This document shows positions 35,187-44,331 of a DNA stretch of 64,000 bases, one piece after another; position 1 is the stretch's first letter, and each line of letters begins with the position of its first letter. This DNA is from Gammaproteobacteria bacterium. GTDB lineage: Bacteria; Pseudomonadota; Gammaproteobacteria; Steroidobacterales; Foliamicaceae. The translations under genes and the position numbers were made by a program. The notes under the pieces are model-generated. The model was given only the letters and a program-made list of their open reading frames with translations. It ran no database searches and was not told the origin of the DNA. The stretch covers positions 124,001 to 188,000 of the forward strand of contig WTGP01000034.1 in the NCBI GenBank assembly GCA_011523505.1, read 5' to 3'.

Positions 35187-36499
35187 CCACCTGTGCGCCC
35201 AACGCGTGCACGCCACTGGGAGCCGCCGGGATACTCGTAGTCCGCGACGGATTGCTCGCGCATTCTTACGCTGAAGCCGGGCGCGGTGGGCGCCAGATAA
35301 GCGCCCTTTCGGACCACGCAGGGGTCCTCAAAGTGCTCGTGGAGATGATCTGCAAACTCGATGACCCGTTCGCCGATTTCTCCGGAAATCATGACGTAGT
35401 CGATCATCGATAGATGCTGTACATACTCGCACAGGCCAACACCGCCCGCGTGAGGGCACACGGGCTTGCCGAACTTTGCGGCGAGCAGAAATACGGTAAG
35501 TATTTCGTTGAGCCCGGCCAGGCGGCATGCGTCGATCTGGACCACGTCGATTGCGTCGCTGGCGATGAACTGTTTGAAGAGGATGCGGTTGGCGCAATGC
35601 TCGCCCGTGGCTACCCTGATTTCTCCGATGCCCTCCTTGATCTTCCTGTGGCCCATGATGTCATCGGGACTGGTCGGTTCCTCGATGAACCATGGCTTGT
35701 AGGGAGCTAGACGCCGCATCCATTCAATCGCTTCATTCACTTCCCAGGCCTGGTTGGCGTCCACCATGAGGATGACGTCGTTACCGACAGTTTCCCGGAT
35801 GTTCCTCAAGCGGCGAATATCGTCGTCAACATTCGCTCCGACTTTCAGCTTGATATGGCTGAAACCCTGCTGTACGGCTTCCCGGCATAACCTCCGGATT
35901 TTCTCGTCGTCGTAGCCCAGCCAGCCGGCCGAAATCGTGTAGGCGGGGTAGCCGTGGTCCTCGAGGTAGCGAATTCGCCGGTCTCGCGTTGCAATGTTTC
36001 TTTCGACGATCGCAAGGGCCTCGTCGCGTGTCAGCACGTCCTCGACGTAGCGCAGGTCCGCGCAGTTCACGAACTCCTCCGGGTCCATTTTCGACAGCAG
36101 GCGCCACACCGGCTTGCCCTCGGCGCGGCCCCACATGTCCCACACGGCGTTCACGATTGCGCCGGCGGCCATGTGAACAATGCCTTTCTCCGGTCCGAGC
36201 CAGCGGATCTGGCTGTCGGAACGAAGTTCGTTGTAGTATCCGCCGATATCGGTCCGGATATCGTCGAAGTCCTTTCCGATGACCAGGTGGCTCATCGCCT
36301 CGACGGTCTTGCAGCAAATATCGTTGCCTCGGCCGATGGTGAAGATCAGGCCGTAGCCCCGATCGCCCTTTTCTGTCTCCAGCGTGATGTACGCAGCGGA
36401 GTAGTCCGGATCCTTGTTTGTTGCGTCCGATCCGTCCAGGTGATCGGACGTGGGGAAACGCACGTCGCGAGTCGTCAAACGGACGATCTTATTTGGCAT
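35183..36499 (-). CDS. fucD: L-fuconate dehydratase (enolase superfamily)
   Basis: This 438-residue member of the mandelate racemase/muconate lactonizing group of the enolase superfamily dehydrates L-fuconate to 2-keto-3-deoxy-L-fuconate. Catalytic KxK is in HIKLKVGANVDDD (about residue 220). Metal ligands are Asp in LMVDANQAWEV, Glu in WFIEEPTSPDD and Glu in VATGEHCANR, and the catalytic His is in CPHAGGVGLCEYVQHLSM, which matches the fuconate-dehydratase subgroup. The long upstream frame is rejected; ATG at 36499 follows AAGGAAC. Length agrees with known enzymes of about 440 residues. Confidence 0.92.
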   Translation of the reverse strand: MPNKIVRLTTRDVRFPTSDHLDGSDATNKDPDYSAAYITLETEKGDRGYGLIFTIGRGNDICCKTVEAMSHLVIGKDFDDIRTDIGGYYNELRSDSQIRWLGPEKGIVHMAAGAIVNAVWDMWGRAEGKPVWRLLSKMDPEEFVNCADLRYVEDVLTRDEALAIVERNIATRDRRIRYLEDHGYPAYTISAGWLGYDDEKIRRLCREAVQQGFSHIKLKVGANVDDDIRRLRNIRETVGNDVILMVDANQAWEVNEAIEWMRRLAPYKPWFIEEPTSPDDIMGHRKIKEGIGEIRVATGEHCANRILFKQFIASDAIDVVQIDACRLAGLNEILTVFLLAAKFGKPVCPHAGGVGLCEYVQHLSMIDYVMISGEIGERVIEFADHLHEHFEDPCVVRKGAYLAPTAPGFSVRMREQSVADYEYPGGSQWRARVGRTGG

Positions 36500-36637
36500 G
36501 CTCACTGTTCCTTGCAGTATCCGGCTCACAAAGCTAGTCCAGAATTGACAGCGAATCAATGATCGGATGCGGATCGGATGCGGATTGCCCTGCAATCGCT
36601 CGCGGGCGATACTGGACGTGTGGAAAGGAATGCATGC

Positions 36638-38377
36638 ATGTCTATGCGTCGGGCGCATGTCGTAAGGCCCGGCGTTCTCATGCTGCTTCTGCTGTGCCCA
36701 GCGGCTGCTGTCTACGGTTCAACGGATCTGGAGACGAGGAACACGGTTTCTTTAACCATTGTCCCTGACTTGACGCGCAAGAGAGTGGCACTGACTTACC
36801 GGTTCGAGCATCCCTTGCGGGAAGTGCGTTTCGAATACCCGGCGCAGATGATTCGCGAGGACAACTGGCTGGTGCGGGATCCCGGTCTGCGGCTGGAAGA
36901 TAATTCGATACATCACGCCGATGGCGGTTTGATCGAAAAGCTCACCATCGATGTCGGCCTGGATTCCAGTTCCTTTGATCGCGTCTTTCCGTCTCTACGC
37001 GCGATAGGTGAATCGGGACTGGTCTTCTTCACCTACTACGCAATGCTTGAGGACATCCCCTTTCATGAAATTCACATCGGCGTGGCTCCCGGCTCGGTGG
37101 TTGCTTATTCCGGTTCCGTATACGCGGGGAGCGATGAAAGCGTAGTTCTGCCTGACGCTTCTGGCCACAGGGGCCGCTACCTGTATCTGGGCGAGGCGGA
37201 ACTGATGCGGGAAATCGAAGGCGGGTTTCTGGTTTCGGATGAAGGGCTGCCCGAGTGGTTGGTAGCGCAACTGCGGGACACCATCACGTCTGCCGCGGTC
37301 TGGCTGGACAGCTACTTTGATGCGCAAATCCGCGAACGGGTATTCGTGCTGGCGACGCTGGATGTCGAGGCGGAGAACACCCGATGGCGTGGCGACGTGG
37401 CTCCGAACGGGGAAATCTTCCTTCGGTTCCAGGGCAGGAGTTGGTTGAAGGAAAGCGCCGAGTTGGGCCGTGTGGCCGAACGTTTCCTCGCCCACGAACT
37501 GGTGCATCTGGAGAACGGGTCCCGGTTTCAGGCCAGGGAAGGTGAGCCCGCGTGGTTGTCGGAAGGTCTTGCCGAGTATCTTGAGCTCCTCTATATCGCT
37601 TCCAATACGCCTGATGGGGGAGGGAATTTCCTTGCCGATGAGATTGCAAGCAAGGCTGGCAGGTGCCTGTTCGTTCTCCAGAGCGATCGGATCGGGATAT
37701 CGGATCCTGCCATCCAGCGAGGAGACCCTCCATACAGTTGCGGAGTGCTGGCCTTCTGGATCGTGGACGGCGCCGGTGCGCCTCGTTGGGCCGGAGCTCG
37801 ACTCCGCCGGGTTTGGACATCGCTTGTAGCAGCGATCGAAGGAGCGGGCAGGGCATATGGTGTGGACGAGCTGCTTCTGGCGCTCGAAGCAAACGGCAGA
37901 TGGGACGAAAAGGACTTGCTGCTGATGCTGATCGCAGGTCCGGCAGACGCGCGTTGGCAAGATCTCGATTCGATGTTCCGCAGGCTTGCGGTCAGGGTCA
38001 CCTACGAATACAACGAAGCCTGGACCGGCCTGGCAAGATCAGCCCTGATCCGGCATATCCTGGACTTGCAATGCGGACGCGGTCCGCGGGGGTTCTGGAC
38101 CCGCAACGATCATGTTCAACTCGATACCGGGGATCGATGCGGGCCTCTTTCCGGCAATCCCAGGATCGAACGCGTGCAGGGCTTCAACGTCCTCCGCGAA
38201 GTTCGGAAAGTTCTCACAAGCGTCCGCGAGGCCTGCCGTACTGGTGGCGAAATAGAGTTCGCAGTGTATGAGTCGTCCGAAAAGGTGAAGGTGAATTGTC
38301 GGCGTGCGATGCCGGCCGTCCCGCCCCTGGTAGTCCTCCGCAGCGATCCGACGCTTATCCCGACCGCAAGCCAATAG
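36638..38377 (+). CDS. Exported gluzincin-type metallopeptidase-like protein
   Basis: This protein of about 579 residues has an N-terminal signal-like segment (MSMRRAHVVRPGVLMLLLL through AVYGS). HELVH at residues 286-290 and Glu in SEGLAEYLE at residue 309 give exactly HExxH-x18-E, the spacing of M1/M61-type gluzincins, so a zinc peptidase fold is likely. The N-terminal 200 residues look like a beta-rich domain; I do not recognise the C-terminal part, which contains several Cys. AAAGGAA lies 7 bases before the ATG at 36638. The neighbours give no clear function. The nearest relatives are probably annotated as M61-like or hypothetical. Confidence 0.72.
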   Translation: MSMRRAHVVRPGVLMLLLLCPAAAVYGSTDLETRNTVSLTIVPDLTRKRVALTYRFEHPLREVRFEYPAQMIREDNWLVRDPGLRLEDNSIHHADGGLIEKLTIDVGLDSSSFDRVFPSLRAIGESGLVFFTYYAMLEDIPFHEIHIGVAPGSVVAYSGSVYAGSDESVVLPDASGHRGRYLYLGEAELMREIEGGFLVSDEGLPEWLVAQLRDTITSAAVWLDSYFDAQIRERVFVLATLDVEAENTRWRGDVAPNGEIFLRFQGRSWLKESAELGRVAERFLAHELVHLENGSRFQAREGEPAWLSEGLAEYLELLYIASNTPDGGGNFLADEIASKAGRCLFVLQSDRIGISDPAIQRGDPPYSCGVLAFWIVDGAGAPRWAGARLRRVWTSLVAAIEGAGRAYGVDELLLALEANGRWDEKDLLLMLIAGPADARWQDLDSMFRRLAVRVTYEYNEAWTGLARSALIRHILDLQCGRGPRGFWTRNDHVQLDTGDRCGPLSGNPRIERVQGFNVLREVRKVLTSVREACRTGGEIEFAVYESSEKVKVNCRRAMPAVPPLVVLRSDPTLIPTASQ

Positions 38378-38439
38378 CGGCCGCACGCGTTGGCTCTTCA
38401 GAGGCATCCAGGAGAAATACCGGGGCTATACTGAAGGTC

Positions 38440-39453
38440 GTGAGCGAGTTGAACCGATACACGGCCATTGCGGTTGCCGCGTTGGTGTTGGTCGCTGCGG
38501 GGTGCGGCGGTGCGGACAATGCCGAAAAGGCCGAAGCACGAGCGGCGGCGGACGATCGGCGCGCGGCGGTGGTTTCCGAATTCGAACGCGCCCTTGACGA
38601 GGCCCGTTATCTCCGTGACGACATCGCCGCCTTGCGCGAGGACATGCGGGCCGTGCGCGACACCGCGAACGAGGAAGTCAGACGTGCTTCCCGGGACGCT
38701 TCCGTCCTGCGCGACGAAATCGCCGCCATACGGCTTGAGATGCAGCAGTTGAGCGAGGCCGCCGCTTCCGAGGCCGAACGCAGCGCCGAGGAAGCCAGGA
38801 CGCTGCGCGACGAGATCGCCGCGCTGCGCGACGAACTGATTTCCGCACGCGAGGCCGCCGAAAGGGCCGAGAGCCTATCGGGTAACGCCTCCGTTGCGCT
38901 GAGCGAAGTGGATGAATTCCCCGCCCCGGTCGTGTACGACGACGAAATAGGGAGCAGCACTTTTTCGCCACAAAGACGGCCTGCGCGCCCGGTCACGGTG
39001 ATCTATCCGCCGACCTACCGCCAGCGGCCTTTCGCGGCTCCGCCCCGCGGCGCCGCCCGGGATGCGCGGCGCAAGAGTCGTTCGCGCGATGCGCGGCGGC
39101 AGGCTTCCGCCGTCACGGGCACCAAGCCGGTTGCACGACCGACCAGGCCGACTTCACGTCCGTCTGCGCCAGCTTTGCGGCCATCTACGCCGGCTGCACG
39201 GCCGACTGCGCCGGCTGCACGGCCGACTGCGCCGGCTGCACGGCCGACTGCGCCGGCTTCGCGGCCGACTGCGCCGGCTTCGCGGCCGACTGCGCCGGCT
39301 TCGCGGCCGACTACGCCGGCTTCACGTCCGTCTATGCCAACTTCGCGGCCGGCCGCCCCTGCACCACGACCCGCCGCGCCCGCCCCACGGCCGGCGCCGC
39401 GGCCCGCGCCGGTTCCGCAGAAGACGGTCCACGTCCCGAAACCGGAAAGATAA
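38440..39453 (+). CDS. Lipoprotein with coiled coil and Pro/Ala/Arg heptad-repeat tail
   Basis: A start at GTG 38440 gives VSELNRYTAIAVAALVLVAAGCGG, a signal peptide ending in a lipobox (VAAGC), so a membrane-anchored lipoprotein is likely. Residues of about 25-150 are charged, Glu/Arg/Ala-rich and coiled-coil-like, with repeated LRDEIAALR-type units. The C-terminal part is basic and proline-rich, with 11 seven-residue units of the form A-[AS]-R-P-[TS]-A-P, as in periplasm-spanning or peptidoglycan-contacting tails. No enzymatic domain is visible. The gene starts 62 bases after the peptidase-like gene; the start codon choice is uncertain (TTG at 38449 possible). Confidence 0.65.
   Translation: MSELNRYTAIAVAALVLVAAGCGGADNAEKAEARAAADDRRAAVVSEFERALDEARYLRDDIAALREDMRAVRDTANEEVRRASRDASVLRDEIAAIRLEMQQLSEAAASEAERSAEEARTLRDEIAALRDELISAREAAERAESLSGNASVALSEVDEFPAPVVYDDEIGSSTFSPQRRPARPVTVIYPPTYRQRPFAAPPRGAARDARRKSRSRDARRQASAVTGTKPVARPTRPTSRPSAPALRPSTPAARPTAPAARPTAPAARPTAPASRPTAPASRPTAPASRPTTPASRPSMPTSRPAAPAPRPAAPAPRPAPRPAPVPQKTVHVPKPER
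39151..39381 (+). repeat. Eleven in-frame 21-base tandem repeats
   Basis: Each unit encodes seven residues, from TSRPSAP through AARPTAP and ASRPTAP to APRPAAP. Central copies are nearly identical in DNA (unit close to CCGGCTGCACGGCCGACTGCG in register) and outer copies are degenerate. This is a coding minisatellite inside the lipoprotein gene, likely to vary in copy number between strains. Confidence 0.88.
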
Positions 39454-39581
39454 GGCGGCACCTTCGCCTGTTCGACATCCCGCGCGGTCGCGGGCCGAAG
39501 TGTTAGAGTACGCGCGTTCGAATTTTTGCCCGGAAACCGGGGGTTGTTTCCTATCCATCGCAAGAAATTCGCGGTTCTTCC

Positions 39582-40694
39582 ATGAATCCCGTATTCGTAA
39601 CCGGCGCGGCCGGACACGTGGGCGCCAATCTTGTGCGCCGCCTGCTCGCCGACGGCGTCCGCATCCGGGTGCTGCTGAGGCACGAGGACAACAACGAGGG
39701 CCTGGAAGGCCTCGATATTGAACGCGCTTACGGCGATATCCGGGACCTGAACGCCACCCGGCAAGCGATCGAGGGTTGCGCGGGCGTCTATCACGTCGCC
39801 GCGAAAGTCTCCACCATTGACGGCACTCGCGCGCACCGCCGCGAGGTGTACGAGTGCAACGTGCTGGGCACCCGCAACGTGCTGCAGGCGGCGCGGGAGA
39901 CGGAAGCCGGGCGGGTGGTGGTGACGGGCTCGTTCAGCGCGGTTGGCTACGATCTCGACGATCCGTCGGCTCCTAGCGACGAGACCATGCAGTTCTACCC
40001 CATGGAGCGCACGATGCCGTACGAGCGCAGCAAGATGCTCGTCGAGCACGAGTGCTGGCGCGCGGCGGCGGCGGGGCAGGACGTCATCGTCGCGACCTGC
40101 TGCGCGGTCGTGGGGGGTGCGGACTTTTTCCCGTCACGCCTGGGGCGGACCCTTTGCGACTACACCGACGGCAAGCTCCATGCCTTCGTGGATGGCGGGT
40201 TCGAGTTCGTGGCGGCGCGCGATATCGTCGAAGGGCACCTGCTGTGCATGCGCAATGGACGCCTGGGCGAGAAGTACATCTTCAGCAGCGAGTACAAGAC
40301 CATCTCCGACATGCTCGATCTCTACGAAGAGGTTACGGGCATTCCGCGGCCGAGCCGGCGGATTCCGGCCAATCTCATGTATGTGTTTTCTGAGGCGGCG
40401 AGCTTCTACCTGAGCCGCGTTCACCCCGACTTTCCGCAGCGTTTCACGCCCGGCGCCATCCGCCTGCTGAAAAAGCGTCGTCATGCCAACCTCGACAAGG
40501 CCAAAAGCGAGCTCGGATACCGGCCGACGAGCATCCGCGACGCCGTGCATGAGGCGTACGCGTTTCACTATCACGAGCGCAAGGCGATCACCAATCCGCA
40601 GGCGAAACGCCCGCGCTCGAACGGCGCGGCCTATGAGGAAAATGCCGCGCCGAACCGGATTACGCAGGTTACCGCCGATGGAGGCGCGTCGTGA
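39582..40694 (+). CDS. sdmB: 3-beta-HSD-like NAD(P)-dependent reductase, SdmB-type sterol C-4 demethylation partner
   Basis: This 370-residue extended SDR is of the 3-beta-hydroxysteroid dehydrogenase/epimerase kind. It has FVTGAAGHVGANLVRRLL at the start, YHVAAKVS, a catalytic Tyr-Lys in PYERSKMLVE (about residue 147), and FVAARDIVEGHLLCM near residue 215. In Methylococcus, SdmB with the Rieske enzyme SdmA removes a C-4 methyl of sterols, and eukaryotic NSDHL/ERG26 does the C3-oxidising decarboxylation step. The next gene is a Rieske oxygenase overlapping by GTGA and the operon holds CYP51 and an oxidosqualene cyclase, so this role is well supported by context. The exact step (decarboxylation or 3-keto reduction) is inference. 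Confidence 0.82.
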   Translation: MNPVFVTGAAGHVGANLVRRLLADGVRIRVLLRHEDNNEGLEGLDIERAYGDIRDLNATRQAIEGCAGVYHVAAKVSTIDGTRAHRREVYECNVLGTRNVLQAARETEAGRVVVTGSFSAVGYDLDDPSAPSDETMQFYPMERTMPYERSKMLVEHECWRAAAAGQDVIVATCCAVVGGADFFPSRLGRTLCDYTDGKLHAFVDGGFEFVAARDIVEGHLLCMRNGRLGEKYIFSSEYKTISDMLDLYEEVTGIPRPSRRIPANLMYVFSEAASFYLSRVHPDFPQRFTPGAIRLLKKRRHANLDKAKSELGYRPTSIRDAVHEAYAFHYHERKAITNPQAKRPRSNGAAYEENAAPNRITQVTADGGAS

Positions 40695-41821
40695 ACACGG
40701 CGCCGGCCGGACCGCCCGGCTTCGACGAAGCCGTCAACCTGCGCCAGAAGGTGCGCGCCGCGGGCATGGATCCGGACTACTGGTATGCGGTCGAGGAAGT
40801 GCGAAATATCAAGCCGGGAAGCGTGGTCGAGGTAGTTTTCTGGAAGCGTTCGATTGCGCTGTTCCGGTCCGAGGACGGTTCGTTTCACGCCATGGACAAC
40901 CGCTGCGCCCATCGCCAGCTCAAGCTGTCGCTGGGCCAGGTGGAAGGCTGCCGGCTGGTGTGCGCCTACCACGGCTGGAAATACGACCCGGACGGACGGC
41001 TTGCCGAGACCGCGCACGAGATGCTTGGGGGAAGCATGCCGAATGTCGCGCTCAGGACCTATCCGGTAAAGGTCCGCTACGGCCTGATCTGGCTGTTCCC
41101 AGGGAACCCGGAACGGGCTCAATCGCGCCGGATTCCCGATATTCCCGAGCTGGAGGGCAAGGGCCGCTGGGCCTGCGTGCCGCTGAGTTTCACCTGGTCG
41201 GCGCACCACTCGATGGTGATCGACAACGTCAGCGATTTCACTCACGCCTGGCTGCACCGCCGTTACCGCCCGTTCGACGGCGCCGTGCTCACGCGCTGCG
41301 AGACGGTTGGCGACGACGTGCACGTGGCCTACGACACGAGCGTCGGACGCGGGCGCTTTTCCGGAATGTTCGTCGATCGCGAGCGGGTCGATACCAATTC
41401 CATGAAGCTCTGCTATCAGTATCCGTACCAGTGGTCGAACACCGACGAGGCGATAAAGCACTGGTGTTTCGTGCTGCCCGTGGACGAGCGCACGACCCGG
41501 GCCTTCTTCCTGTTCTACTTCAAGTCCCTGAAGGTTCCGTTGCTGCCGATACGCTTCCCCCGGCTTGCGATGACCACGGTATTGAAGATATCCAACCGTG
41601 TGCTCATCGGGCCGCTGCTCTCCCAGGACGGGTTTGCGCTCGAAGCCGAGCAGGAGGGTTACGAGCGGCACTTCAACGCCCGACCTCTCGAATTCAACCC
41701 GGCGGTACGGGCTTTTCAGAACGTGACGGTGCGCAAGTGGCAGGAGTACCTGGCCAGGGAGAACGGAGCGGCGATGCCCGCGCCCGGGTTGACGACCGCG
41801 GACGGCGGCGCCGATGCCTGA
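40691..41821 (+). CDS. sdmA: Rieske oxygenase, SdmA-type sterol C-4 demethylase
   Basis: This 376-residue Rieske non-heme iron oxygenase starts at GTG 40691, overlapping the previous stop. The [2Fe-2S] ligands are CAHRQLKLSLGQ and CAYHGWKY (about residues 75-100). The mononuclear iron site has Asp and two His in NVSDFTHAWLHRRY (about residue 180). The C-terminal region has hydrophobic segments (FYFKSLKVPLLPIRFP) that might touch the membrane. In Methylococcus, SdmA oxidises the sterol C-4 methyl group in place of eukaryotic ERG25. The sterol operon context makes that role likely, though the family alone would not show it. Confidence 0.83.
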   Translation: MNTAPAGPPGFDEAVNLRQKVRAAGMDPDYWYAVEEVRNIKPGSVVEVVFWKRSIALFRSEDGSFHAMDNRCAHRQLKLSLGQVEGCRLVCAYHGWKYDPDGRLAETAHEMLGGSMPNVALRTYPVKVRYGLIWLFPGNPERAQSRRIPDIPELEGKGRWACVPLSFTWSAHHSMVIDNVSDFTHAWLHRRYRPFDGAVLTRCETVGDDVHVAYDTSVGRGRFSGMFVDRERVDTNSMKLCYQYPYQWSNTDEAIKHWCFVLPVDERTTRAFFLFYFKSLKVPLLPIRFPRLAMTTVLKISNRVLIGPLLSQDGFALEAEQEGYERHFNARPLEFNPAVRAFQNVTVRKWQEYLARENGAAMPAPGLTTADGGADA

Positions 41822-42911
41822 GTTGCCGGCGCCGGTGTTAGCGCTTTCGGGCGCGCTGCTGTTCCAGGCGGCGGTAATGATCGCCGTCTTTATCGGCGCA
41901 CTGTTTCTGGGATCGATACTCGTGCCGGGTCGCCGGATCAGGGGGCCGGATCTCGGCGGCAAGTCGATCACCTACAAGATCAACGGGCTGGCGCTTTTGC
42001 TGCTCACCGTGCTTGCGGCAGGCATCGCCCAGGTTTCCGGCGCGTTCTCACTGTCGATGCTGTATACGCACTTTTTCGCGCTCTTCGTGGCGGCGAACGT
42101 GTTCGCGTTTGCGTTTTCCGGCTGGCTTTATTGGCGAAGCGCGCGGAAGCCTGCCGAATCGCCGGGGTTCTGGCGGGCCTACTTCTTCGGTGCGGAACTC
42201 AATCCCGCCCTGCTCGGGGTGGACCTCAAGATGTTCAGCTACCGCCCGTCGCTCATCGGGCTGGCGCTGTTCAACACCTCGTTCGCCGTCGTTCAATACG
42301 AAACCTACGGCTACCTGACCCTGGCTATGGCCCTCTACCTGGTCCTGACATGGGTCTATGTGCTGAACTACTTCCAGTTCGAAAGGGGCATGGTCCACAC
42401 CTGGGACATCATCAGCGAGCGCTTCGGATGGATGCTGGTGTGGGGCGACTACGTGTTTGTGCCCTTCTTCTACTGCATCGTCGGCTGGTGGCTGGTCGAT
42501 GCCTCGGGTCCGCCGCTGAGCCCCGTCGCCGCTGCCGGCATCGTGCTGCTGTACGCCTTCGGCTTCTGGATATTCCGGGGCGCCAACGCGCAGAAGCACC
42601 GATTCAAGCGCGATCCGTCCACGACGATCTGGGGCCGGCCCGCCGAGTCCCTCGACGGGCGGCTGCTCGTGTCCGGGTTCTGGGGCATCGGGCGGCACCT
42701 CAACTACAGCGGCGAGATCTGCATCTACCTCGCGTTTGCGCTCACCACCGGATTTGCATCCTGGGCGCCGTTCCTGTTGCCGACCTGGCTTACCGGGCTG
42801 CTGTGGCATCGCTCGCGCCGCGACGAGCGGCGCTGCCGCGCCAAGTACGGCGAATTGTGGGGGCGCTACAAGGAGCGCGTGCCGTATTCGATGGTCCCGT
42901 TCGTGTATTGA
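41814..42911 (+). CDS. Delta-14 sterol reductase (ERG24/ERG4 family)
   Basis: This 365-residue polytopic membrane protein belongs to the ERG4/ERG24 sterol reductase family. About nine hydrophobic segments run through the chain. The family's C-terminal NADPH/sterol motif is present as LLVSGFWGIGRHLNYSGEI (about residues 283-301), with the final RRDERRCRAKYGELWGRYKERVPY typical of the family (about residues 330-355). It reduces the C14=C15 bond left by CYP51. It overlaps the Rieske gene by 8 bases and is followed 10 bases later by CYP51, a sensible order of chemistry. A C-24(28) or delta-7 specificity cannot be excluded by eye. Confidence 0.88.
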   Translation: MPELPAPVLALSGALLFQAAVMIAVFIGALFLGSILVPGRRIRGPDLGGKSITYKINGLALLLLTVLAAGIAQVSGAFSLSMLYTHFFALFVAANVFAFAFSGWLYWRSARKPAESPGFWRAYFFGAELNPALLGVDLKMFSYRPSLIGLALFNTSFAVVQYETYGYLTLAMALYLVLTWVYVLNYFQFERGMVHTWDIISERFGWMLVWGDYVFVPFFYCIVGWWLVDASGPPLSPVAAAGIVLLYAFGFWIFRGANAQKHRFKRDPSTTIWGRPAESLDGRLLVSGFWGIGRHLNYSGEICIYLAFALTTGFASWAPFLLPTWLTGLLWHRSRRDERRCRAKYGELWGRYKERVPYSMVPFVY

Positions 42912-42921
42912 GGGAATAAAG

Positions 42922-44331
42922 GTGGCGAACCATACCGATAGCGCAGCCACCCTGCGTTCGGCGCGGCCCGCGGCGCCGCCGGGCAAGCCGATTCCGGAAA
43001 TCTCGGGCGGCTGGCCGCTGCTGGGGCATCTGCCGGAGTTCCAGAGGAATCCGGTGGCGATGCTCGATCGCTGTAGGCGCGAGCATGGCGAACTGGTCCG
43101 TTTCCGGCTGGGGACGCGCGAATTCGTGCTGTTTACCGGACCGGAAGCCCACGACTGCTACTTCCGGGCGCCCGAGGACCAGCTTGACGCCCGTGCCGTG
43201 TACCAGTTCACGGTGCCCATCTTCGGGCGCGGCGTGGCCTACGACGTGGCTCCCGAGATCATGGCGGAGCAGTTGGGGTTCCTGTATCCGGCGCTGCGCG
43301 ACGCTCCGATGCGCAGGTACGCCGAAATCATGTACGACGAAGCCGGTCGGTTTGCCGACGCGCTCGGAGAGGCAGGCGTGCTCGACCTGCCGGCGGCGAT
43401 GAACCGACTTACCGTGAACATCGCCAGCCGCTGCCTGCTGGGTCAGGAGGTACGGGATCAGGTGGATTCGGGATTCGCACAGGCGTACCACGACCTCGAG
43501 GAGGGCATAAACCTGATCGGCTTCTTCCTGCCCAGGCTACCGATCCCGGCGCATCGGCGTCGTGACCGCGCGCGCCGCAGGATAGCCGGAATTCTTGTCC
43601 GAATCATGGAGGGCCGGCGGGGCTCGGGCGCCGCGCCGGAGGATTTCATGCAGGCGCTGATGCAGGCCCGCTACAGGGACGGCCGGACCCTGAGCGACGA
43701 CGAGGTGACCGGGATACTGCTGACGGTACTGTTCGCCGGCCAGCACACCAGCGCGGTGCTCGCAAGCTGGATGGGCCTTGAGATGTTCCGCGATCCCGCC
43801 TGCGTGGCGCGGATTCGCGCCGAGATGCGCGAGATTTACGGTGAGACGGGGGCCATGAGCCTCGCCGGCCTCAAGCGCCAGACGGCGCTGGAATGGACGG
43901 TGCGCGAGTGTGAGCGGCTGCATCCGCCGCTGATACTGCTCATTCGCAAGGTGCTGAAACCGCTTCAATATGCGGGGTACACCGTGCCTGCCGGGGCCCT
44001 GGCCGTCGTCTCTCCGGCGGTTTCCCACCGTTTGCCGGGCCTGTTCGCCGATCCTCAGCGGTTCGATCCCGAACGGTTCGCTCCGCCGCGCAGCGAGAAC
44101 AAGCAGCACCTCTATACGCTGATCGGTTTCGGCGGAGGCAAGCACCGGTGCATGGGGGAAAAATTCGCCATGCTGCAACTGAAGGCGATCTGGACGGTGC
44201 TGCTGGACCGCTTCGATTTTGATCCCGTTGCGGATTTTCCCGCGCCGAATTACGGCAGCTGGGTGACGGGCCCCATGGTGCCGTGCCGGGTCCGCTACCG
44301 TCGCCGCGCGCAAGCGAGCGTATTCAGTTGA
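42922..44331 (+). CDS. cyp51: Cytochrome P450, sterol 14-alpha-demethylase (CYP51)
   Basis: This 469-residue P450 has no N-terminal membrane anchor, as in other bacterial CYP51. The I-helix reads LFAGQHTSAVLAS, the CYP51 version of the oxygen-activation motif. The B-C region AVYQFTVPIFGRGVAYDVAP resembles CYP51 substrate recognition site 1. The ExxR is in VRECERLHPP and the heme-binding loop is FGGGKHRCMGE (about residues 404-414). GTG at 42922 with AGGGA is the start; the ORF frame extends upstream antonymously through the reductase gene. It removes the 14-alpha-methyl of lanosterol-type sterols in three oxidations. The TGA overlaps the next TTG start. Confidence 0.93.
   Translation: MANHTDSAATLRSARPAAPPGKPIPEISGGWPLLGHLPEFQRNPVAMLDRCRREHGELVRFRLGTREFVLFTGPEAHDCYFRAPEDQLDARAVYQFTVPIFGRGVAYDVAPEIMAEQLGFLYPALRDAPMRRYAEIMYDEAGRFADALGEAGVLDLPAAMNRLTVNIASRCLLGQEVRDQVDSGFAQAYHDLEEGINLIGFFLPRLPIPAHRRRDRARRRIAGILVRIMEGRRGSGAAPEDFMQALMQARYRDGRTLSDDEVTGILLTVLFAGQHTSAVLASWMGLEMFRDPACVARIRAEMREIYGETGAMSLAGLKRQTALEWTVRECERLHPPLILLIRKVLKPLQYAGYTVPAGALAVVSPAVSHRLPGLFADPQRFDPERFAPPRSENKQHLYTLIGFGGGKHRCMGEKFAMLQLKAIWTVLLDRFDFDPVADFPAPNYGSWVTGPMVPCRVRYRRRAQASVFS

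Noticed and set aside
39151..39381. CRISPR-like array
   Set aside because: Repeats are directly adjacent, 21 bases long with no spacers, and in frame within a coding sequence.
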